DNA of 6,006 nt from Chloroflexota bacterium (GTDB lineage: Bacteria; Chloroflexota; UBA6077; JACCZL01): NCBI GenBank assembly GCA_013695975.1, contig JACCZL010000131.1, positions 1-6,006 on the forward strand, written 5' to 3'. The notes under the pieces are model-generated. The model made no database searches and was not told where the DNA came from. It worked only from the letters and a program-made list of their open reading frames with translations. This document shows positions 1-4,873 of the stretch, piece by piece (position 1 is the first letter of the stretch; the number at the start of each line of letters is the position of its first letter). Made by a program: the position numbers and the translations under genes.

Positions 1-547
1 CCGTGCTGTAGCCGCACATCGCGGCCGTCGCGGGATTGGTCCCATGGGCCGAATCGGGGATCAGGACCCTGGTTCGACGAACGTCTCCCCGCTCGCGGTG
101 GTAGGCGCGAATCAGGAGCATCCCACACAGCTCGGCCTGAGCGCCGGCGGCCGGCTGGAGCGTCACGGCGTCGAAGCCGAGGATGGCAGCCAACAGCCGT
201 TGCAGCTCGAGCATGACTTCGAGCGCCCCCTGCACCGACTCCTCCGGCTGGTAGGGGTGCAACTGAGCAAAACCCGGGAGACGGGCGACGTCCTCGTCGA
301 CCTTCGGGTTGTACTTCATGGTGCAGGAGCCGAGCGGGTAAAAGCCGGCGTCGATCGAATGATTGAAGGTCGACAGGTGGGTGAAGTGCCGAACGACGTC
401 GAGCTCGCTCAGCTCCGGCAACACCAGCTCGTCGCGCAGCAGCTCCGGCGGGAGATCGTCGGTGGCACCCTCGCAGCGCTCCGGCGGCGCGAAGCGTTGA
501 CCAACCCGGCCCGGTCGGCTCAGCTCGGACAGGAGCGGCTCGGTCAT
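1..547 (-). CDS. gcvPB: Glycine dehydrogenase (decarboxylating) subunit 2, 5' part, runs off the window
   Basis: The P protein decarboxylates glycine through a pyridoxal-phosphate aldimine and passes the aminomethyl group to the lipoyl arm of GcvH. In the split form GcvPB pairs with GcvPA. The visible 182 codons are open to the window edge. They begin with an ELSRPGR-type N-terminus (residues 8-14) and carry the hallmark [14 protein letters not shown] at 69-82, then [11 protein letters not shown] at 130-140 and [13 protein letters not shown] at 165-177, all typical of GcvPB. The family is usually about 480-500 aa, so the C-terminal 60%, including the PLP-binding lysine, lies outside. The start is the ATG at 547-545, which overlaps the gcvPA stop in an ATGA. 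It is preceded by a strong Shine-Dalgarno AGGAGG (559-554) at 6-nt spacing, so translation is probably coupled to gcvPA. The conserved motifs make the identification very secure. No frameshift or stop is seen. Confidence 0.96.
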   Translation of the reverse strand, partial: MTEPLLSELSRPGRVGQRFAPPERCEGATDDLPPELLRDELVLPELSELDVVRHFTHLSTFNHSIDAGFYPLGSCTMKYNPKVDEDVARLPGFAQLHPYQPEESVQGALEVMLELQRLLAAILGFDAVTLQPAAGAQAELCGMLLIRAYHRERGDVRRTRVLIPDSAHGTNPATAAMCGYST

Positions 548-1899
548 CGAGCGCCTCCTAGCTCGGCCAGGCCCGCGAGCAGCCGCTCGATCTCGTCGTC
601 GTCATTGCGCTCCGTACAGCACAGGACAAGCGCCTGCTCGAAGCCCGGGTAGTCTCGCCCGAGCGGGTAGCCTCCGATGATGCCCCGTTCGAGTAGCCGC
701 GAGCGCATCGTGGCGCCGTCCTGGGGGCAGAGGATCGTGAACTCGTTGAAGAACGGACCGTCGTTCAGGAGGCGATACCCTGGCAAGTCGGCGATCCGTT
801 CGGCGACGGCGCGGGCGGTCTTGTGGGACAAGGCCGCCACCTGGCGGAGGCCACCTGGACCGAGGGCCGACAGGTAGACGGTGACCCCGAGCGCCAGCAG
901 GGTCTGGCTCGTGCAGATGTTGGAGGTCGCCTTCTCGCGCCGAATGTGCTGCTCCCTGGCCTGCAGGGTCAGGACGAAGCCGCGTCGACCCTCGTGGTCG
1001 GTCGTGGCGCCGACGATCCGCCCGGGCAACTGGCGGACGTGCTCCTGCTTGCAGGCCATCATGCCGACCCAGGGCCCACCGAAGCTGAGCGGCACCCCGA
1101 GCGGCTGCCCTTCGGCGATGGCGATGTCCGCGCCCCAGGCCCCGGGCGTTTTGAGCAAGCCCAACGAGACCGGCTCGGCGACCACGTACACCAGCAGCGC
1201 CCCGACCTGGCGGCAGCGCTCGGCGATCCGCCCGAGGTCGCGGACGTTGCCGAAGAAGTCTGGCTGCTGGACGACACAGCAGGCGGTGGTGTCGTCGATC
1301 AGCTCGGCGAGGGGCTGCTCGATGACCGAGTCGGCGCGCAGCTCGACCTCGGCCGTCTCGAGTCTGGCCCCATGGCCGTCGAGGTAGCTGGCGATGACGG
1401 CGCGGTACTCTGGATGGACCGATCCGGCCAGGACGACGCGGTCACGACGCGAGATCCGGAGCGCCATCAGGACCGCCTCGGCGGCCGCCGAGGCGCCGTC
1501 GTAGACCGAAGAGTTGGCCACGTCCATCTCGAAGAGGTCGCAGACCAGGCTCTGGAACTCGAACATGTACTGGAGGGTGCCCTGGCTCATCTCGGCCTGA
1601 TAGGGCGTATATGAGGTGTAAAACTCCGACCGCCCCATCATGTGCCCGACGACACTCGGGATGTAATGGTTGTAGGCCCCCGCTCCGACAAAGCAGGCCA
1701 GGTCGCCGACAGCTCGGTTCTTCGCCGCCAGGCCGGTCATCTTGCGGACCGTCTCGATCTCGGTCAGCGGGCCCGGAACGTCGAGCTGGGGAAAGCGAAA
1801 GCGCTCCGGTATATCGACGAACAGGTCCGCGACCGACTCGATCCCGACCTCCTCGAGCATGACCTGCCGCTCGGCGGCAGTGAGCGGTACGAACGCCAT
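544..1899 (-). CDS. gcvPA: Glycine dehydrogenase (decarboxylating) subunit 1
   Basis: This is the first half of the split P protein of the glycine cleavage system, cytoplasmic, acting with GcvPB. At 451 aa it matches the usual length (about 440-450). Landmarks are the N-terminal [15 protein letters not shown] (5-19), [15 protein letters not shown] (70-84), the near-invariant [19 protein letters not shown] stretch (93-111), an [14 protein letters not shown] stretch (129-142), [12 protein letters not shown] (211-222), a [13 protein letters not shown] loop (264-276) and a [13 protein letters not shown] segment (325-337). Subunit 1 has the aminotransferase-like fold but does not carry the PLP lysine, which is in subunit 2. 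The ATG at 1899 lies 17 nt after the gcvH stop. Only a weak AGGGG-like ribosome site overlaps that stop, so translation may depend on ribosomes arriving from gcvH. The 3' end overlaps gcvPB by 4 nt. Nothing about the protein looks unusual. Confidence 0.97.
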   Translation of the reverse strand: MAFVPLTAAERQVMLEEVGIESVADLFVDIPERFRFPQLDVPGPLTEIETVRKMTGLAAKNRAVGDLACFVGAGAYNHYIPSVVGHMMGRSEFYTSYTPYQAEMSQGTLQYMFEFQSLVCDLFEMDVANSSVYDGASAAAEAVLMALRISRRDRVVLAGSVHPEYRAVIASYLDGHGARLETAEVELRADSVIEQPLAELIDDTTACCVVQQPDFFGNVRDLGRIAERCRQVGALLVYVVAEPVSLGLLKTPGAWGADIAIAEGQPLGVPLSFGGPWVGMMACKQEHVRQLPGRIVGATTDHEGRRGFVLTLQAREQHIRREKATSNICTSQTLLALGVTVYLSALGPGGLRQVAALSHKTARAVAERIADLPGYRLLNDGPFFNEFTILCPQDGATMRSRLLERGIIGGYPLGRDYPGFEQALVLCCTERNDDDEIERLLAGLAELGGAR

Positions 1900-1916
1900 A
1901 GCGGCCGGCTAACCCC

Positions 1917-2297
1917 TCACGAAGCGACCACGCTGTCGCCGTACTGCTGCGCCGTCATGAGCTGGTCGAGCTCCGACACGTCGTCAGGCTCCACCTTGAT
2001 CAGCCAGCCACCCTCGTAGGGGGTGTCGTTGACCCGCTGCGGCTCGTCGACGATGGCGGTGTTGACTTCGACGACGACGCCGCTCAGCGGGGCGAACAGG
2101 TCCGAGGCGGTCTTGACCGACTCGATCACTCCGAACGGCTTGCTCATCTCGAGCCGCGCGCCCACCTTTGGGAGCTCGACGTACACGACATCGCCAAGCT
2201 GGTCCTGGGCAAATTGGGTGATGCCCACGACGGCCTGCTCGCCGTCGAGCTTCACCCACTCGTGCTCTCTGGTGTACTTGCGATCGTCCGGGTCCAC
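1917..2297 (-). CDS. gcvH: Glycine cleavage system H protein (lipoyl carrier)
   Basis: GcvH is the shuttle of the glycine cleavage system. Its lipoyl-lysine arm accepts the aminomethyl group from P protein, presents it to T protein and is reoxidised by L protein. The 126-aa length is typical (about 125-130). The N-terminus YTREHEWV (8-15) is the standard KYTxEHEW motif. GITQFAQDQLGDVVYVELP follows at 25-43. The lipoylation loop ESVKTASD (59-66) places the modified lysine at residue 62. The C-terminal NDTPYEGGWLIKV segment also fits the family. The start is a GTG at 2297-2295, three nt after the gcvT stop. A GGAGGA Shine-Dalgarno lies in the last codons of gcvT, 6 nt ahead of the TGACCC-spaced GTG, which supports this start over any internal codon. 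It is part of the gcvT-H-PA-PB operon. Confidence 0.97.
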   Translation of the reverse strand: MDPDDRKYTREHEWVKLDGEQAVVGITQFAQDQLGDVVYVELPKVGARLEMSKPFGVIESVKTASDLFAPLSGVVVEVNTAIVDEPQRVNDTPYEGGWLIKVEPDDVSELDQLMTAQQYGDSVVAS

Positions 2298-2300
2298 GGG

Positions 2301-3470
2301 TCATCCTCCAGCGCTGGGCGGGGCGGCCGGAGCTCGCCCTGCCCGCTTCGTACGGTGCTGATAGAAGGGGGTTGCCACGACCACGGCAGGCACGGCGCGT
2401 CCTCGGATCTCGACGCCGAGCCGGGAACCTGGCTCGGCGAGCGCGGCCGAGACGTAGCCCATCCCGATCGGTTTACCGAGCGTCGGCGACACCGTGCCAC
2501 TGGTGACTGTACCCACAACTTCGCCTTCGTCGACGATCGGATAGCCTTGCCGCGGCACGCCGCTTTCGAGCAGCTCGAACCCGACCAGGCGACGTTCGGG
2601 CTCCAGCGCGGCGAGCGTCGCCAGCGCGTCGCGACTGACGAAGGGCCCCTTGTCGAGCTTGACCACCCGCCCGAGACCGGCCTCGTACGGACTGGTCCCT
2701 TCGTCGATCTCGTGGCCGTACAGGGCCATCCCGGCCTCGAGACGGAGGGTGTCGCGGGCCCCGAGGCCGCAGGCGACCGGCACCACCCCACCGCGCTCCT
2801 CGAGCAGCGTGTCCCAGATGGCCGGCCCGTCCTCGGCGGCCACGATCAGCTCGAAGCCGTCCTCGCCGGTGTAGCCTGTGCGGGCGACGAGGGCCGGCCG
2901 CCCGGCGACGGTGGTGGCGACGGCGGCGTAGTAGCGCAGATCGTCCAGCGACGCCTCGGCGAGCGGTTGCAGCGAGCGTTGCGCCGCTGGCCCCTGAAAC
3001 CCGATCATCGCCGTCTCGGTGGTGGCGTCGTGGAGCGCGGCAGGGGGAGCCAGCGGTCGACGCCGAGCGTCTGCGATCCACTCGAGCAGCTTCGGGCGGT
3101 TCGAGGCGTTTACCACGATCATCAGCTCGTGACCGAGGTTGTAGACGACGACGTCGTCGAGGATGCGCCCGTCGTCACCGCAGAAGAGCGAATACTGGGC
3201 CCGGCCCGGGGTCAGCCTGCTGACATCGTTGGTCGCGAGCCACTGCACCAGCCCGTGCGGCCCGGCGCCGCGCACGTACACCCGCCCCATGTGAGACAGG
3301 TCGAACACGCCTACGGCGGCGCGGACTGCGGCGTGCTCGGCCAGGATGCCCCGATACTGGATCGGCATGTCCCAGCCCGCGAAGTCGACCAGGCGCGCGC
3401 GGGCCGCGACATGCCGTCCATGCAACGCCGTCTTCAGCGGCACCGTCGAAGTCAATTTGTCCGTCGCCAT
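2301..3470 (-). CDS. gcvT: Glycine cleavage system T protein (aminomethyltransferase)
   Basis: GcvT takes the aminomethyl group from GcvH, releases ammonia and forms 5,10-methylene-tetrahydrofolate. The 389-aa product has the N-terminal folate-binding domain and the C-terminal barrel domain of the family. Visible landmarks are LVDFAGWDMPIQY (27-39), GVFDLSHMGR (54-63), the RILDDVVVY stretch (102-110) whose DD pair contains the catalytic aspartate equivalent to E. coli D101, ARTGYTGEDGFEL, GLGARDTLRLEAGMALYGHE, and SGTVSPTLGKPIGMGYV near the C-terminus. A short Ala/Pro-rich tail follows TPFYQ. The ATG at 3470 matches the family N-terminus (LKTALHGRH). No Shine-Dalgarno precedes it, and a near-consensus promoter ends 8 nt upstream, so the mRNA is probably leaderless. 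It is the first gene of the operon, 3 nt from gcvH. Confidence 0.97.
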   Translation of the reverse strand: MATDKLTSTVPLKTALHGRHVAARARLVDFAGWDMPIQYRGILAEHAAVRAAVGVFDLSHMGRVYVRGAGPHGLVQWLATNDVSRLTPGRAQYSLFCGDDGRILDDVVVYNLGHELMIVVNASNRPKLLEWIADARRRPLAPPAALHDATTETAMIGFQGPAAQRSLQPLAEASLDDLRYYAAVATTVAGRPALVARTGYTGEDGFELIVAAEDGPAIWDTLLEERGGVVPVACGLGARDTLRLEAGMALYGHEIDEGTSPYEAGLGRVVKLDKGPFVSRDALATLAALEPERRLVGFELLESGVPRQGYPIVDEGEVVGTVTSGTVSPTLGKPIGMGYVSAALAEPGSRLGVEIRGRAVPAVVVATPFYQHRTKRAGRAPAAPPSAGG

Positions 3471-3478
3471 ACGCGGGC

Positions 3479-3507
3479 ATCGTAAGGGACGGGCGATGGG
3501 GTGTCAA
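3479..3507 (-). promoter_or_regulatory. Predicted sigma-70-type promoter of the gcv operon
   Basis: On the minus strand a perfect -35 box TTGACA (3507-3502) is followed after exactly 17 nt by TACGAT (3484-3479), which matches four of six TATAAT positions including the key A2 and T6. Only 8 nt separate the -10 box from the gcvT ATG at 3470, so the start site would fall at about the first base of the start codon. This is inferred from consensus matching only. Confidence 0.6.
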
Positions 3508-3520
3508 GCAAGATTCCACC

Positions 3521-3534
3521 TGGGGTCTGCCCCA
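3521..3534. repeat. Short perfect inverted repeat upstream of the gcv promoter
   Basis: TGGGG-TCTG-CCCCA is a perfect 5-bp inverted repeat with a 4-nt loop, 14 nt upstream of the -35 box. It could be a regulator site or a remnant of a REP-like intergenic palindrome. The sequence gives no way to choose between these. Confidence 0.4.
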
Positions 3535-3545
3535 TTTCTGTGGAT

Positions 3546-3580
3546 CTGGTCGAGCGCGAAGGGGACGCCCGCGCTCCCAG
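3546..3580. repeat. GC-rich hairpin between the amidohydrolase remnant and gcvT
   Basis: The arms CTGG-GAGCGCG and CGCGCTC-GA-CCAG (minus-strand reading) can form an 11-bp stem with a 2-nt bulge and an 11-nt loop. No run of T follows on either strand, so it is not a canonical intrinsic terminator. It lies upstream of the predicted gcv promoter and would be transcribed only by read-through from the cassette genes. It may slow or end such read-through. Its function is unknown. Confidence 0.45.
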
Positions 3581-3626
3581 GAGGACTGAGCCTTCAGGAA
3601 AGCCCACGTGCATGACAAATGACCGA

Positions 3627-3872
3627 TTAGCGGGCTGGGTCGCGGGTCAGCAAGGGCTTGAGCGCACGACCAGGCGTCACGCCAGTGTGCTAACCGTTCT
3701 CGAGCCCCAGCTCGCCGCCGACCAAGACGTGTGACACCCCGACGGCCGCCTCGAGTGGGCGCTCGGAGCTATTGGGATCCGCGATCGTCCGCTCGTTGCA
3801 AATGGCCAGGTTGGCCTGCAGGCCCTCGCGGCCCAGGCCACCCACGGAACACGGCGCCATCTTGGGCCTCTG
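3627..3872 (-). pseudogene. Decayed 3' remnant of an N-acyl-D-amino-acid deacylase paralogue
   Basis: Translating the minus strand here gives the C-terminal end of the same amidohydrolase family as the gene at 4874-6006. Shared blocks include ERPLEAAVGVSHVLVGGEL against ERPLETAVGVSHVLVGGEL, and TPGRALKPLL against TPGRALTPLL. A hand alignment of 63 residues gives 43 identities. The copy lacks everything upstream of about the KM motif (codon at 3863-3858), has lost about 7-8 codons just after it, and carries a TAG at 3692-3690 where the intact protein has arginine. The ancestral frame then continues past that stop to a TAA at 3629-3627. No start codon or ribosome site fits it. It is therefore a broken relic, diverged well beyond a recent duplication. 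It abuts the 3' end of the HTH gene, suggesting that the cassette replaced or interrupted the lost 5' part. Confidence 0.82.
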
Positions 3873-3873
3873 G

Positions 3874-4401
3874 TCAACCAGACTGAGGGGGGATCATCGC
3901 CCCCTGCTCCGGTCGCGACACCGGCCCCACGTCCAGCCACGCTCGTTCAGCTACTTCGGCGCGGTCCATCAGGACGATCTCGACCCCAAGGGCCTCCAGG
4001 ACATGGGCAAACGTCTCCTGGCTGAAATGCTTCTTACCCGCGAGAACCCGACTCAGGTGGCCCTGGTCGATGCCCGTCGCCTGACAAAATCGGTACGCCG
4101 ATCCGAACCGCTCTTCGATCAGGTCGACGAGTTGATCCCGATAGTCCGGCGGCGCCACCAACCCCTGGGTGATCCCGAGGCGCATCTCGAGATCCTGGCA
4201 GATCCGATAGACCGGATGGCCCACGGGGACAGTGCCTTCCTTCCAAAGCATTGCGCGGCCGAGTTCGCCCCACGCTCTCGCGAACTCATCCCAATCAGGA
4301 CGCTTCCGAAAGAGCACTTCGAGCCTGGCCAGAAACGCCCGTTCCTCCGAGCTGAGCGGCTCCAGGTCGATGCCGCGGCGGGTGATCGTCGTGTAAATCA
4401 T
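3874..4401 (-). CDS. HTH (XRE/Cro-like) DNA-binding protein, second gene of a two-gene cassette
   Basis: This 175-aa soluble protein has a helix-turn-helix near the C-terminus. The helix FGSAYRFCQATG (99-110) leads into the turn and the recognition helix IDQGHLSRVLAGKKH (111-125), then FSQETFAHVLEALGVEIVLM (126-145), the classic XRE arrangement. The N-terminal 90 residues form a separate mostly helical region (YRICQDLEMRLGI at 65-77, PPDYRDQLVDLIEERFG at 84-100) that could bind the partner protein. A poorly conserved Pro-containing tail follows residue 150. The ATG at 4401 is preceded by AAAGGG with 4-nt spacing and lies 9 nt after the upstream stop, so the two genes are surely cotranscribed. 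It probably represses its own promoter at the palindrome at 4816-4834, and an antitoxin role is possible. A plain transcription factor is the alternative. The HTH is secure; the role is inferred. Confidence 0.85.
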   Translation of the reverse strand: MIYTTITRRGIDLEPLSSEERAFLARLEVLFRKRPDWDEFARAWGELGRAMLWKEGTVPVGHPVYRICQDLEMRLGITQGLVAPPDYRDQLVDLIEERFGSAYRFCQATGIDQGHLSRVLAGKKHFSQETFAHVLEALGVEIVLMDRAEVAERAWLDVGPVSRPEQGAMIPPQSG

Positions 4402-4410
4402 GCTGCCCTT

Positions 4411-4797
4411 TCAGGGGAGGTACCCATTTGCCTCGGTGCCTCTGACGAATTCCACGCGCCCGGCGACCGAGAGGTAGACCGCCTCCTGATCGAAGGTGTT
4501 CGCGGCCTGTCGGAGGATCTGTCGTAGATCGTCCAGCCGCTCCCGCGGCATGGCCACGATGTATCTGCGACTCCTATCCGACACCCTGAGACCAACGTCA
4601 CTCTCATATTCGCCGAGGCTCGGATGGGCTGCGCGATGGACTCGATGCAACGGCTCCGGTCCCGAATACCCGCCGAACTCCCCGTAGAGAGCGTTCTCGA
4701 GCGCTCGCCAACGCGAGGGTCGATGACGCTTCCGGTCACTGTCCCGCACCAGCGGCATGAGGAAAGCGCACTCGACCAGCTCTCCCTCGCGACTCAT
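4411..4797 (-). CDS. Small protein of unknown function, first gene of a two-gene HTH cassette
   Basis: I do not recognise a named family. The 128-aa product has no signal peptide or membrane segment. The predicted layout is a strand (VECAFLMPLVRD, 8-19), a basic linker, an aromatic-starting helix (WRALENALYGEFGGYSG, 30-46), a variable His/Arg-rich loop, a strand RRYIVAMP (77-84), a helix (ERLDDLRQILRQAANTF, 86-102) and a C-terminal strand pair QEAVYLSVAGRVEFV (104-118). This alternation suggests a small alpha/beta ferredoxin-like fold. The pattern F-x-Q plus a hydrophobic strand is loosely reminiscent of DUF3574, from memory only. It comes first in a cassette whose second gene encodes an HTH protein, the order of HigBA-type toxin-antitoxin pairs. 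No RelE/HigB catalytic signature is visible. The ATG at 4797 has an AGAGGA ribosome site at a long 12-nt spacing. The next Met (codon 14) would remove the first strand, so I prefer the longer form. Confidence 0.78.
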   Translation of the reverse strand: MSREGELVECAFLMPLVRDSDRKRHRPSRWRALENALYGEFGGYSGPEPLHRVHRAAHPSLGEYESDVGLRVSDRSRRYIVAMPRERLDDLRQILRQAANTFDQEAVYLSVAGRVEFVRGTEANGYLP

Positions 4798-4815
4798 CGC
4801 CCGCGAGGATCCTCT

Positions 4816-4834
4816 ACTTGTCCCGTGGTCAAGT
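4816..4834. promoter_or_regulatory. 19-bp palindromic operator candidate for the HTH cassette
   Basis: ACTTGTCC-CGT-GGTCAAGT is an inverted repeat with 8-bp half-sites matching at 7 of 8 positions around a 3-nt centre. It overlaps the predicted -10 box and the likely start site of the cassette promoter. This is the expected position and size for a dimeric HTH repressor site, so negative autoregulation by the HTH product is likely. Confidence 0.6.
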
Positions 4835-4861
4835 ATGTGCGACCGGCACTCGGGTCGTCAA
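4832..4861 (-). promoter_or_regulatory. Predicted promoter of the two-gene HTH cassette
   Basis: On the minus strand TTGACG (4861-4856) and CATACT (4837-4832) are separated by 18 nt. They match five of six -35 and four of six -10 consensus positions. The start site would be near 4825, leaving a 5' UTR of about 27 nt before the ATG at 4797. It lies within the 76-nt gap after the amidohydrolase stop, so the cassette can be expressed independently. Confidence 0.55.
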
Positions 4862-4873
4862 CCGGGAAGCAGA

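Noticed and set aside
44..652. Plus-strand open frame (202 codons)
   Set aside because: It is antisense to the 5' part of gcvPB and the 3' end of gcvPA, which carry invariant P-protein motifs.
823..1614. Plus-strand open frame (263 codons)
   Set aside because: It is antisense to gcvPA, which is supported by strong family motifs. The antisense product resembles nothing.
2214..3485. Long plus-strand open frame (423 codons)
   Set aside because: It is entirely antisense to gcvT and the end of gcvH, has no recognisable domain, and has an Arg/Gly/Asp-rich composition typical of complement frames in G+C-rich DNA.
3546..3580. Intrinsic terminator for the cassette
   Set aside because: The stem is strong but there is no T tract on either strand.
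3471..3626. Glycine riboswitch upstream of gcvT
   Set aside because: I could not find the conserved core elements, and the likely start site at the ATG leaves no leader for it.
3677..3940. Minus-strand open frame (87 codons) over the relic and the end of the HTH gene
   Set aside because: It is in a different frame from the amidohydrolase homology and overlaps the HTH gene terminus. Its Trp/Arg-rich product matches nothing I know.
3627..4873. Composite transposon or insertion sequence carrying the two-gene cassette
   Set aside because: There is no transposase and no terminal inverted repeats. The flanking similarity is diverged coding homology, not a recent direct repeat.
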